From NCBI GenBank assembly GCA_005879655.1, contig VBJK01000048.1, forward strand, positions 1-8,200: a stretch of 8,200 bases of DNA, written 5' to 3'. The notes below the pieces were generated by a model. It saw only the letters and a program-made list of their open reading frames with translations, did no database searches and had not been told where the DNA came from. The position numbers were made by a program, and so were the translations under genes. Shown here piece after piece: positions 1-6,583 of the stretch. Within the stretch, counting starts at the first letter, position 1. Each line of letters opens with the position of its first letter. The DNA comes from Chloroflexota bacterium (GTDB lineage: Bacteria > Chloroflexota > Ktedonobacteria > Ktedonobacterales > Ktedonobacteraceae).

Positions 1-2
1 GA

Positions 3-230
3 GAGGTAGATCGGGGACTAATCCATGCTCGTGATCTGGTAGAGGCGATGGCGCAACGTCCTCATTTTGCCCAGGGCAAGGCCCTGCTTATGCACAGCGG
101 GAGTAACCAGAGTACTGCTCAACTGCTCAGCCAAACGCTGCAAGCAGGAGATCTCGCCTTGATCATGGGAGCCGGAGATATCTATACCGTTACGGCCATG
201 CTCTTAATGCAGCAACAAGAGAGAGAGTAG
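3..230 (+). CDS. murC: UDP-N-acetylmuramate--L-alanine ligase, C-terminal end (partial)
   Basis: This frame is already open at the window edge (first full codon at 3) and closes with TAG at 228-230, so only the last 75 residues are present. MurC is the cytoplasmic ATP-dependent ligase that adds L-alanine to UDP-N-acetylmuramic acid, the first amino-acid step of the peptidoglycan stem peptide. The visible part is the end of the C-terminal Mur ligase domain: an alternating helix/strand pattern and the stretch DLALIMGAGDIYTV, where the MGAGDI motif is characteristic of the MurC C-terminus. The position directly upstream of murB agrees with dcw cluster order. The ATP and UDP-MurNAc binding regions lie outside the window. 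The ATG at 48 is internal, because reading continues upstream without a stop. Confident from the motif plus context. Confidence 0.9.
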   Translation, partial: EVDRGLIHARDLVEAMAQRPHFAQGKALLMHSGSNQSTAQLLSQTLQAGDLALIMGAGDIYTVTAMLLMQQQERE

Positions 231-239
231 GGCTTGGGG

Positions 240-338
240 GTGGCATTTGGCGAAGCCTCGCCTTTCGGGGTTTGGGGTGTCCCCAAATCTTCCCATGCCT
301 CAAAGATCTTTGGGATGATGCATTAATCAATATGCCAC
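240..338. repeat. Nested inverted repeats in the murC-murB gap
   Basis: The 130-base gap between murC and murB holds several symmetric elements. An outer pair GTGGCAT (240-246) / ATGCCAC (332-338) encloses the perfect hairpin TTTGGGG-TGT-CCCCAAA (271-287) and the 12-bp palindrome CAAAGATCTTTG (301-312). This is more symmetry than expected for a plain spacer. It may be a REP-like dispersed repeat, a partial terminator or attenuator ahead of murB, or an mRNA-processing structure. There is no U-run after the 271-287 hairpin, so a classical intrinsic terminator is not supported. The role is inference; the repeats are read directly. Confidence 0.5.
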
Positions 339-360
339 TGTAATAGTAGAGGAAAAATTT

Positions 361-1374
361 ATGAATGCTGAAACCGCATACGCTGAGTTACGTTCTCATT
401 GGGGGGAACGTGTAAAACGTAATGAACGTTTATCACGTCATAGCACCTTTGGAGTTGGTGGTCCTGCTGACGTATGGGTTTCACTTGAAACGTGTGAAGA
501 TGTGCAGGGGCTAGTAGCAATCTGTGCAGAGCATCGTTGGCCCGTGTTGTTTGTGGGCAACGGGACGAATCTGCTGTTTGCCGATGCAGGCGTGCGTGGT
601 ATCGTCGCCCGTATAGCCATCAATGGCTATACCATTGAAGATCATGGCGATGGTACTGCACTTTTAGTAGCAGGAGCTGGTGTAAGCTGGCCGCGTTTAT
701 TGAACGAGCTGGCAGCTCTCGGATGGGCAGGACTGGAGTTTGGCCCTGGCATTCCGGGCACGCTAGGCGGGGGAGTGATTAGCAGTGCAGGTGCTCATGG
801 GAGCGACCTGGGGCAGGTTTTGGAATGGGTCTCAGTGCTGGATGCGCGGCAGTGCGCAGAATATCCGGTTGCACCGGTCGTCTGTCGCTATCAGCGAGCT
901 GAGCTGGAGCTAGGTTATCGTCATAGCCGCTTTCGCGCACAACGGCGTGTGCAGTTTGACGAAGATGGTTATCCTATCGCAACCCCTCACAAGCTCATTG
1001 AGCCAGCCGAGATCGTAACACAGCTCGGCGTACGTCTACACCGTGCAGACTCCCAACAGCTACGTACCCTCATTGAGGAGTATAAGCTGCATCGTAAGCG
1101 AACGCAACCGCCACAACAAAGCGCGGGATCAGTCTTTAAAAATCCAGCTGGGGATCATGCGGGCCGCCTCATCGAAGCCGCCGGTCTCAAGGGCATGATG
1201 CATGGCAGAGCGCAGATATCCGAGCGTCACGCGAATTTTATTGTCAATCTAGGGGGTGCAAGTGCTGCTGATGTTGCAGCATTGATCAGAGAAGCGCATA
1301 ACAGGGTGTGGGAACGATTTTGTATAGATTTAGAATTAGAAGTTGAGTTGCGCGGCGAGTGGAAGGTACCGTAA
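361..1374 (+). CDS. murB: UDP-N-acetylenolpyruvoylglucosamine reductase
   Basis: MurB is the FAD- and NADPH-dependent cytoplasmic enzyme that reduces UDP-GlcNAc-enolpyruvate to UDP-MurNAc, the precursor used by MurC. The 337-residue product shows the FAD-binding N-terminal region: STFGVGGPAD (28-37), VGNGTNLLFADAGVRG (65-80), and GPGIPGTLGGGV (128-139). The last is followed by SSAGAHGSDLG where many homologues have MNAGAYG. The catalytic region contains YRHSRF (186-191) and GSVFKNP (256-262), whose Ser257 matches the proton-donating serine of the family, then AGRLIEAAGLKG and ISERHANFIVN. An acidic C-terminus (LELEVEL) supplies the usual final glutamate. Length is slightly above the usual ~300 residues because of an insert around 192-215. 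The YRxS form without the extra tyrosine loop suggests the type II (Gram-positive-like) class. The ATG at 361 has AGAGGA at 348-353, 7 bases upstream. The stop is 2 bases before the preferred ftsQ start. Confidence 0.96.
   Translation: MNAETAYAELRSHWGERVKRNERLSRHSTFGVGGPADVWVSLETCEDVQGLVAICAEHRWPVLFVGNGTNLLFADAGVRGIVARIAINGYTIEDHGDGTALLVAGAGVSWPRLLNELAALGWAGLEFGPGIPGTLGGGVISSAGAHGSDLGQVLEWVSVLDARQCAEYPVAPVVCRYQRAELELGYRHSRFRAQRRVQFDEDGYPIATPHKLIEPAEIVTQLGVRLHRADSQQLRTLIEEYKLHRKRTQPPQQSAGSVFKNPAGDHAGRLIEAAGLKGMMHGRAQISERHANFIVNLGGASAADVAALIREAHNRVWERFCIDLELEVELRGEWKVP
1361..1366 (+). promoter_or_regulatory. Ribosome binding site deciding the ftsQ start
   Basis: GGAAGG lies inside the last codons of murB, 10 bases before the ATG at 1377. 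The in-frame GTG at 1359 has no comparable purine-rich sequence at the right distance (upstream reads TTGCGCGGCGA). This favours ATG 1377, two bases after the murB stop, and implies translational coupling of the two genes. Confidence 0.5.
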
Positions 1375-1376
1375 AT

Positions 1377-2540
1377 ATGACACACAAGAGACAACGGCTA
1401 GAACAAATAGCTTCACATATGAACAACCGGAATGAGAGCGCAAGCGAAGGTGCCATGAGCAAGCAACGTGAAGCTCGTGGTGCAGTGCGTACCTTGCCTC
1501 GTGTAGTGACAACACCCAAGTCAGATCTTTCCACAGCCTGGAATACCTTTGCGCAACGGCAGGAGCTGTTACGTCGTGCACGTGCTAAGCCACAGAAATA
1601 CATGAAAATGGCGTCACGTACCTATGCTCAGACAGGCTCAAAGGCAGCGAGTGGGCGTACGCGTCCTCCTCGTCGCCAGTTACCGCCGCATCGTACGACT
1701 ATTCCAAAGCGTAGCGGACGGCTTGTAACTCGCAAAGGCTTACTGTGGCGACTGCTGGGCATTTTTCTTGGCGTACTGGTACTCATCCTGACCGTGAGTT
1801 TTGTTTTCAGCAGTAGTAATTTTCGTGTTGAGCAAGTCAATATCGTTGGTACACATAATGGCGCATTGATCCATACCATTCAGAAAATGGGGGTGCAAGG
1901 GCAAAACATCTTTCTCTTGAATGCCGCTCTCCTCACCGAGCGTATTGATGGGTTGCCAGTCGTGGAGTCCGTCGATGTGAGCAAACAACTACCTAACCGC
2001 TTAATGATTACCGTCGTAGAGCGGGTCCCGGTGTTGCTCTGGCAGACACCGGAAGGCATATATAGTGTTGATCGGTACGGGATCGTCATCGGGCCTGCCA
2101 AACAGGTCATGGGTAATGAGCATCTCAATGTTGTTGTAACAGGCTTGAACGACAACGTGAAAGGGAACCAACAGAGCGACAAAGCCGCTACGCATACACG
2201 AGTGCAGCTTGTACGACCCGGAATGCGCTTAAATCAGCAAGATATCACGTTTGTTTTAGATGTGTTCACTAATTTGCCAAGAATAACGGGTGTGGATACC
2301 TTCAAATTACACTATGATGGTACAATGTATCCTGATACCACAAATGGGCATGGGGTGCAAAGCAGAAAAGGATCGTATAGTGTAGAGAGCCAGGATGGGG
2401 GAGCAGATGATGCCAACTCTCTAGAGAACAAGCTCATTGAGTTGCAGCAGATTCTCTCCTTAGCAAAAAATCAACACCTCAATTTGGCGACGATTGACCT
2501 ACGCTACGGTTTGTATCCAGTGTATACGTTGAAATCGTAA
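1377..2540 (+). CDS. ftsQ: Cell division protein FtsQ/DivIB
   Basis: FtsQ/DivIB is a bitopic membrane protein of the divisome that connects the cytoplasmic ring to the septal peptidoglycan synthase complex through FtsB/FtsL. The 387-residue product has a long, strongly basic, presumably disordered cytoplasmic N-terminus (about 1-120, rich in Arg, Lys and Pro). A single membrane helix follows (about 122-144, WRLLGIFLGVLVLILTVSFV). Next comes an extracytoplasmic POTRA-type domain starting FRVEQVNIVGTHN (about 149-161), with the family pattern LPVVESVDVSKQLPNRLMITVVERVPV, here given as LPVVESVDV and LPNRLMITVVERVPV. The ending DLRYGLYPVYTLK matches the typical FtsQ C-terminal strand. The family usually has about 250-300 residues, so both the cytoplasmic tail and a low-complexity insert (about 318-346) are extra. 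GTG at 1359, overlapping murB by 16 bases, is an alternative start; ATG 1455 is another. Identification rests on topology, POTRA-like sequence and dcw position. Confidence 0.9.
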   Translation: MTHKRQRLEQIASHMNNRNESASEGAMSKQREARGAVRTLPRVVTTPKSDLSTAWNTFAQRQELLRRARAKPQKYMKMASRTYAQTGSKAASGRTRPPRRQLPPHRTTIPKRSGRLVTRKGLLWRLLGIFLGVLVLILTVSFVFSSSNFRVEQVNIVGTHNGALIHTIQKMGVQGQNIFLLNAALLTERIDGLPVVESVDVSKQLPNRLMITVVERVPVLLWQTPEGIYSVDRYGIVIGPAKQVMGNEHLNVVVTGLNDNVKGNQQSDKAATHTRVQLVRPGMRLNQQDITFVLDVFTNLPRITGVDTFKLHYDGTMYPDTTNGHGVQSRKGSYSVESQDGGADDANSLENKLIELQQILSLAKNQHLNLATIDLRYGLYPVYTLKS

Positions 2541-2558
2541 TGTGTACAAGTGCATAAT
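2529..2558 (+). promoter_or_regulatory. Candidate sigma70-type promoter for ftsA(-ftsZ)
   Basis: TTGAAA (2529-2534), overlapping the end of ftsQ, and CATAAT (2553-2558) are separated by 18 bases and precede ftsA by about 100 bases. This gap is AT-rich and much longer than the murB-ftsQ junction, so an internal start of transcription is plausible. It was found by eye against the E. coli consensus; there is no experimental support. Confidence 0.35.
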
Positions 2559-2656
2559 ATATAGCAGATACTTATGAATGGGATATGTCGAGTTAGTAAT
2601 AAAAGTTTTCGTAATGCGTCTCACAATTATACCCCTCAATTTTAGGAGTGTAAATC

Positions 2657-3892
2657 GTGCAAGAGCGGGTGATCGTCGGTATCGACGTTGGAACAACAAA
2701 GATCTGTGTCCTAGTCGGTGAGCTTGATCGCGACGGGAAGCTGAATATTGTTGGCGTTGGCACCTGCCCTTCACAGGGGTTGCGCCGTGGGGTGGTGGTG
2801 AACATTGAGGAGACCGTCACCTCCATTGCAGCGGCGCTAGACCGTGCCGAACGCCTTTCAGGGAAAAAAATTGTCTCGGCATACGTGGGCATAGCAGGTG
2901 GCCATATCATCTCTGAGAATAGCAGGGGCTTTGTCGCCATCTCTCCCAGCCATCGCGATATCGTACAGAATGATATTAGCCGTGCTATTGAAGTCGCGCG
3001 TGCTATTGCAATGCCCGCCAACCGTGAGGTGATCCACGTCATTCCGCGCGGGTATGTTGTTGATGGGCAGGAAGGCATCAAGAATCCCATTGGTATGTCT
3101 GGTTTTCGTCTTGAAGTGGAGACGCATATCATTACCGGAGCGGTTTCTTCTATTCATAATCTGATCAAATGCGTACATAAAGCGCAGGTAGAGATTGAAG
3201 ATCTTGTACTGGAGCCATTGGCTTCTAGTGAAGCGGTATTGGCGGATGGTGAGACAGATCTTGGCGTTGCACTCATCGATATTGGCGGGGGCACGACCGA
3301 TATCGCCGTCTTCACAGACGGTGCCATCTGGCACACGGTGGTGCTACCGGTTGGAGGTAACTTAATCACCAGCGACATTGCGATTGGCTTGCGCTTACCG
3401 CCGGGCGTAGCTGAGGAATTGAAAGTAACGTATGGGCACTGCGATCCTTCGACTATCGACGAAGATGATATGATCGACTTATCTCAGTTTATGCCTGATT
3501 GTAATGATCTGGTGCCGCGCAAACTACTGGCTGAGATTATCCAAGCGCGCGTTGAGGAACTATTCAGCATGGTACACGAGGAGATCAAGAAATCCGGTTA
3601 TGATGGCTTATTGCCAGCTGGTATTGTCATGACTGGTGGTACGGCTGAATTGCCTGGTATCCTCGAAGTTGCAGCTCAGATCCTGGATCTGCCAGTGCGT
3701 CTTGGCTCGCCGCTGGGTCTGCATGGCCTAGCTGACTCGATTAGTCGTCCGGCGTATGCCACCCCTGTTGGCTTATTGCTCTGGGGGTTGCGTCACACCT
3801 CACTGCTGATTGAAGATGAAGAGCCGGAAGAAGAGGAAGCAAGTGATATTTTATCGCGTTTTGGTCGCTGGTTGCGTGCATTTATTCCTTAG
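2657..3892 (+). CDS. ftsA: Cell division protein FtsA
   Basis: FtsA is the actin-like ATPase that anchors FtsZ filaments to the inner face of the membrane and recruits later divisome proteins. The 411-residue product shows the actin/Hsp70 nucleotide-binding motifs in order: phosphate 1 GIDVGTTK (8-15), phosphate 2 [12 protein letters not shown] (208-219) and the adenosine motif [14 protein letters not shown] (322-335). The FtsA-specific 1C subdomain falls between about 85 and 160 ([20 protein letters not shown] region). An acidic linker ([10 protein letters not shown], 386-395) leads to a terminal amphipathic helix [14 protein letters not shown] (398-411), the membrane-targeting sequence. Length is normal for the family. 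The GTG start has AGGAG at 2644-2648, 8 bases upstream. It lies directly upstream of ftsZ, as in most bacteria. A candidate promoter sits in the ftsQ-ftsA gap. Confidence 0.97.
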   Translation: MQERVIVGIDVGTTKICVLVGELDRDGKLNIVGVGTCPSQGLRRGVVVNIEETVTSIAAALDRAERLSGKKIVSAYVGIAGGHIISENSRGFVAISPSHRDIVQNDISRAIEVARAIAMPANREVIHVIPRGYVVDGQEGIKNPIGMSGFRLEVETHIITGAVSSIHNLIKCVHKAQVEIEDLVLEPLASSEAVLADGETDLGVALIDIGGGTTDIAVFTDGAIWHTVVLPVGGNLITSDIAIGLRLPPGVAEELKVTYGHCDPSTIDEDDMIDLSQFMPDCNDLVPRKLLAEIIQARVEELFSMVHEEIKKSGYDGLLPAGIVMTGGTAELPGILEVAAQILDLPVRLGSPLGLHGLADSISRPAYATPVGLLLWGLRHTSLLIEDEEPEEEEASDILSRFGRWLRAFIP

Positions 3893-3900
3893 ACGCAGTT

Positions 3901-3959
3901 TCTAAATTTGGTCCGAGAAGGTGTATAGAAGTTCCTTCTCGTTCGTTCTACAAATTAGA
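3901..3959 (+). promoter_or_regulatory. Nested stem-loop in the ftsA-ftsZ gap
   Basis: An inner perfect 8-bp stem CGAGAAGG (3914-3921) / CCTTCTCG (3934-3941) has a 12-base loop. It is enclosed by a second pair, TCTAAATTTG (3901-3910) / CAAATTAGA (3951-3959), which matches with one bulged A. The structure ends 6 bases before the ftsZ Shine-Dalgarno (AAAGGGGG, 3966-3973). No U-run follows, so it looks like an mRNA-processing, stabilising or translational-control element rather than a terminator. The base pairing is seen directly; the function is inferred. Confidence 0.5.
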
Positions 3960-3981
3960 GACTCGAAAGGGGGCCACGAAA

Positions 3982-5535
3982 ATGTTACCTATAGGAAATC
4001 ATCAACTTGAGGGCTTCGCCCAAATCCGTGTGATCGGTGTTGGGGGCGGAGGCAGTAACGCGGTAAACCGCATGATCCAGGCCAATATGGTGGGTATTGA
4101 GTTTATCGCTATCAATACTGACGCCCAAGCCTTGCTGCTGACCGAGGCTCCACATCGTATCCGAATTGGCGACAAGCTGACTCGTGGCCTCGGTGCGGGT
4201 GGTAATCCTGGCGTTGGCAGCAAAGCCGCTGAAGAAAATGCTGAAGAGATCTATGAGGCGCTCAAAGGCTCCGATATGGTCTTTATTACAGCTGGTATGG
4301 GGGGCGGTACCGGAACGGGGGCTAGCCCGGTTGTTGCTCAGATTGCGCGCGAACTTGGTGCGCTCACGGTGGGTGTTGTCACCAAGCCCTTTGCTTTTGA
4401 GGGGAAAAAGCGTCAGCTTTCCGCTGAAGAGGGCATTGCGAATCTAAAGCAACATGTGGATACGCTGATTACGGTACCTAACGACCGCCTCTTACAGGTC
4501 GCTGACAAGCGCACCCCGTTATCTGAGGCCTTCCGCTTAGCTGACGATGTACTGCGTCAGGGTATTCAGGGCATCAGTGATCTGATTACGGTGCCTGGTC
4601 TGATCAATCTAGACTTTGCGGATGTGAAAACGATTATGTCTGCCGCTGGTTCGGCGCTGATGGCTATTGGTGAGGCGAGCGGCGAAACACGCGCTATTGA
4701 TGCTGCTCAGATCGCAATTGCCAGTCCGTTGCTTGATATTGATATCAGTGGTGCTCGCGGTGTGTTATTTAACATTACGGGCGGGATGGATATGACATTG
4801 TTCGAGGTGAATGAGGCTGCGGACATTATCAGCCGTGCGGCACATCCTGAAGCCAATATCATCTTTGGGGCCGTGCAAGATCCGCACTTTGATGGCAAGG
4901 TCAAAATTACGGTGATTGCTACTGGTTTTGACGGCACAACTGGGCGCGCCTCGGTTGCAAATCCTCACAGCCAGAATCAGTACACGCCGCTCCGCCCGGA
5001 GTATGATCGCAGCAAGGTCTATCATTCATCCTCAAATGGCATAGCTAGTAATAGCTCTGCGCTGTCGCGTTCTGTACAGCCGCCGTCTTATGGACCGCCG
5101 CCGCCAGTTGCACCAAGCGGGATGAACGTCTCTAATCATCCTACAGGACCGTTGCAGCAGGAACGCCCTGAACGTATCGTGCAACCGTCACCGGCGCTTT
5201 CTGAGATGGGTCGTCAGCCTAATGCGGGTACGTCCTCACCGATGTCTGATACTGGTCGTCATCGTGCTATGGGTGGTATGACGCCGCCCATGCCCGCGCG
5301 CGAGCCTATCCCGATTATTGAGGATGAGGATGAGGAGTTTGATCCTGAGCAGGATGAGGAGATGGAGAATGTACGTACGAACCTTCCCGTGCCCGAACCG
5401 GAGCATCAGGCTTTATCTCAGCGGGGTGTCCAGCAGCGCCATGTGCGCCGCGTTGATAAGGGAGATTTTACACGCAACCGTAACAACCCTTCGGGTGATG
5501 TGATCGATATTCCTGCATTCTTGCGGAAACGTTAG
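3982..5535 (+). CDS. ftsZ: Cell division protein FtsZ (tubulin-like GTPase)
   Basis: FtsZ polymerises in a GTP-dependent way into the cytokinetic ring. The 517-residue product begins with a short N-terminal tail followed by [15 protein letters not shown] (17-31). The tubulin signature GGGTGTG is at 107-113, and the T7 synergy loop [11 protein letters not shown] is at 209-219 with the catalytic aspartates D211 and D214. The globular GTPase plus C-terminal domain ends near 320 (TGFDG). Residues about 321-503 form a very long, proline- and serine-rich linker with an acidic patch ([14 protein letters not shown], about 447-460). The protein closes with the conserved tail peptide [12 protein letters not shown] that binds FtsA and other partners. 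Total length is well above the usual 350-400 because of the linker. The ATG has AAAGGGGG 8 bases upstream. Transcription probably stops in the palindrome 5 bases after the stop codon. Confidence 0.98.
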   Translation: MLPIGNHQLEGFAQIRVIGVGGGGSNAVNRMIQANMVGIEFIAINTDAQALLLTEAPHRIRIGDKLTRGLGAGGNPGVGSKAAEENAEEIYEALKGSDMVFITAGMGGGTGTGASPVVAQIARELGALTVGVVTKPFAFEGKKRQLSAEEGIANLKQHVDTLITVPNDRLLQVADKRTPLSEAFRLADDVLRQGIQGISDLITVPGLINLDFADVKTIMSAAGSALMAIGEASGETRAIDAAQIAIASPLLDIDISGARGVLFNITGGMDMTLFEVNEAADIISRAAHPEANIIFGAVQDPHFDGKVKITVIATGFDGTTGRASVANPHSQNQYTPLRPEYDRSKVYHSSSNGIASNSSALSRSVQPPSYGPPPPVAPSGMNVSNHPTGPLQQERPERIVQPSPALSEMGRQPNAGTSSPMSDTGRHRAMGGMTPPMPAREPIPIIEDEDEEFDPEQDEEMENVRTNLPVPEPEHQALSQRGVQQRHVRRVDKGDFTRNRNNPSGDVIDIPAFLRKR

Positions 5536-5540
5536 ATTAT

Positions 5541-5616
5541 AACAAGAAGATTATCATATAAGGAAGGCAACATTGCACGTGCAATGTTGCCTTCCTTATA
5601 TGATAATCTTCTTGTT
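5541..5616. terminator. Perfect 76-bp palindrome, likely bidirectional terminator
   Basis: Positions 5541-5578 and 5579-5616 are exact reverse complements: 38-bp arms, no mismatch, no spacer, centred on TTGCACGTGCAA. It starts 5 bases after the ftsZ stop and ends 2 bases before the stop codon of the converging gene, so it occupies nearly the whole intergenic space. The GC-richer core (GGAAGGCAAC...GTTGCCTTCC) is flanked by AT-rich sequence (TTATATGAT) on both strands, giving a hairpin followed by U-rich RNA in either direction. The bidirectional terminator role is inferred from position and symmetry. No extra U-run follows outside the stem. Confidence 0.7.
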
Positions 5617-5618
5617 GA

Positions 5619-6428
5619 TTAGACGTTGCGTGTTTTTCCCAGGTTTCCGGGGATCTCTTTGTCAAGGCCGATGTGGTTGACGACCACGCGCACACCGGGG
5701 ATACCCACCATTTCTCGTTCTAACGTATATTTCATTTCTTTTTTCGGTACGTCGCCGTACAGGTTCAAGATATAGTTTTCGACGAGTATTGAGAGATCTC
5801 TGGCACCTGCAAGCTTACCCTGAGCAAGCAATTTTTCGAGCCGTACGTTGGCCATACGCAGGATGGCATCCTCTGCGACGATGAAGTTGCGTACGCCAGC
5901 GACATAAGGCACTTGTTGGATGGCCTCTTCCAGCTCTTGTCGTTGCGCCTCAAGTTCAACTTTGCCATAGAGTGCTAGAGTTACGCCATCATTTTCATTT
6001 TCGTTCTCAATTTCGACTCTGATGGGGTGTGCGCTCCATGCGGTGCTGCTGACTGTAACAACGCGTTCGGCAACCTCACGTGCTTGTTCCAGCGCGGCCT
6101 GAACCTCGGCTTTCGTGATTGGTCCCTGGTGGCTATGCGTGGCTTGATGGGCTGATACACCCATAGGATCTTCCAGACCCCACCCTAAAATACACACCAG
6201 GATGAGTGGCGCTCCGATAACTGCTAGCCAGGGAGCATCAGGAATGAATAACAGTCCAATTGTGGTAATGAAGATAGCCAGGCTCAAAATCAGTGGCCAG
6301 ATGCTGGGATTTGGCAGGTGGATATGGTGTTCCTTTGCCGCCAGATCCTCGCTCGCCTCTTGCTGTACTTTGAGGGACGGCGTCAACTGGTCTGTCATGA
6401 GATGAGCACCTTGAAGAGATGTTTCCAT
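5619..6428 (-). CDS. Two-helix membrane protein with two BON-like domains
   Basis: The 269-residue product has a polar N-terminus with a His-rich patch (KEHHIHLPNPSIWP, 32-45). Two membrane helices follow (about 43-62 and 66-84, ending GWGLEDP), then a soluble part. The HLPxPSIWP...GWGxE pattern resembles subunit IV-type two-helix proteins associated with haem-copper oxidases in Actinobacteria and Chloroflexota. The soluble part reads as two BON-like alpha/beta modules: about 105-186 (VTLALYGKVELEAQRQELEE, then VPYVAGVRNFIV) and about 190-254 (a divergent module ending IPGVRVVVNHI). BON domains are usually linked to envelope or ligand binding. The start ATG at 6428 is chosen for AGGAG 5 bases upstream; the frame stays open to a TTG at 6518 with no ribosome binding site. 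Function is unknown. It follows the mCpol gene on the same strand, but a 155-base gap with its own candidate promoter argues against tight coupling. Confidence 0.75.
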   Translation of the reverse strand: METSLQGAHLMTDQLTPSLKVQQEASEDLAAKEHHIHLPNPSIWPLILSLAIFITTIGLLFIPDAPWLAVIGAPLILVCILGWGLEDPMGVSAHQATHSHQGPITKAEVQAALEQAREVAERVVTVSSTAWSAHPIRVEIENENENDGVTLALYGKVELEAQRQELEEAIQQVPYVAGVRNFIVAEDAILRMANVRLEKLLAQGKLAGARDLSILVENYILNLYGDVPKKEMKYTLEREMVGIPGVRVVVNHIGLDKEIPGNLGKTRNV

Positions 6429-6431
6429 AAG

Positions 6432-6438
6432 CTCTCCT
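6432..6438 (-). promoter_or_regulatory. Ribosome binding site of the BON-domain gene
   Basis: On the - strand this reads AGGAGAG, with the AGGAG core 5 bases before the ATG at 6428. It decides the start: the upstream TTG (6518) and the downstream ATG (6398) lack a good site at proper distance. Confidence 0.6.
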
Positions 6439-6444
6439 ATGCAA

Positions 6445-6472
6445 ATTATTGTCAAGCGGGGACGACTTGCAA
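6445..6472 (-). promoter_or_regulatory. Candidate promoter of the BON-domain gene
   Basis: On the - strand TTGCAA (6472-6467) and AATAAT (6450-6445) are 16 bases apart, ending 16 bases before the chosen ATG, which would give a very short leader containing the ribosome binding site. It was matched by eye to the sigma70 consensus, so it is tentative. Confidence 0.3.
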
Positions 6473-6493
6473 TAGTAGTCCCTTCATTAAGCA

Positions 6494-6507
6494 TACCAAA
6501 TATGGTA
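6494..6507. promoter_or_regulatory. Imperfect palindrome TACCA-N4-TGGTA, possible operator
   Basis: Five-base arms TACCA (6494-6498) and TGGTA (6503-6507) flank four bases. It lies just upstream of the candidate promoter of the BON-domain gene, where a regulator could bind. Short symmetric sites of this size also arise by chance. Confidence 0.2.
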
Positions 6508-6536
6508 AGTTCGTGCAAGGTGGGTGGTGGGGTGGC

Positions 6537-6555
6537 GTTTTGGCGCTGTTTTGGC
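6537..6555. repeat. Tandem 8-base direct repeat with 11-base period
   Basis: GTTTTGGC occurs at 6537-6544 and again at 6548-6555, separated by GCT. The 11-base period places the copies on the same face of the helix, as for some regulator sites. It lies between the end of the mCpol gene and the BON-domain gene, next to a G-rich tract (6519-6535). Confidence 0.4.
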
Positions 6556-6583
6556 CGTAGTTACAGAAAAGGAAGGTTCGCAT

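Noticed and set aside
1359..1376. GTG start for ftsQ overlapping the end of murB
   Set aside because: It has no ribosome binding site at suitable distance, while ATG 1377 has GGAAGG 10 bases upstream. The six extra residues carry no family feature.
1286..1603. 105-codon open frame on the - strand over the murB-ftsQ junction
   Set aside because: It is antisense to two confident genes, Cys/Arg-rich, and has no domain or convincing ribosome binding site.
2593..3334. Long open frames on the - strand opposite ftsA (158-179 codons)
   Set aside because: They run antisense to a clear FtsA sequence, show no recognisable domain, and their existence is explained by the codon pattern of the + strand gene.
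5541..5616. Palindrome as a CRISPR repeat or insertion-sequence terminus
   Set aside because: It is a single copy with no repeat-spacer periodicity, and no transposase or second terminal repeat is present.
5619..6428. Calling the two-helix protein a Panoptes-type 2TM-beta effector
   Set aside because: The soluble part looks like BON modules and the helices resemble oxidase subunit IV; adjacency alone is too weak for that name.
6450..6455. Perfect TTGACA -35 hexamer on the - strand
   Set aside because: A -10 element at 16-18 bases would fall at the ribosome binding site and start codon of the BON-domain gene, and no TATAAT-like sequence is there.
6429..6518. 30-residue N-terminal extension of the BON-domain protein from a TTG codon
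   Set aside because: No purine-rich site precedes the TTG, and the candidate promoter and strong AGGAG of ATG 6428 lie within this stretch.
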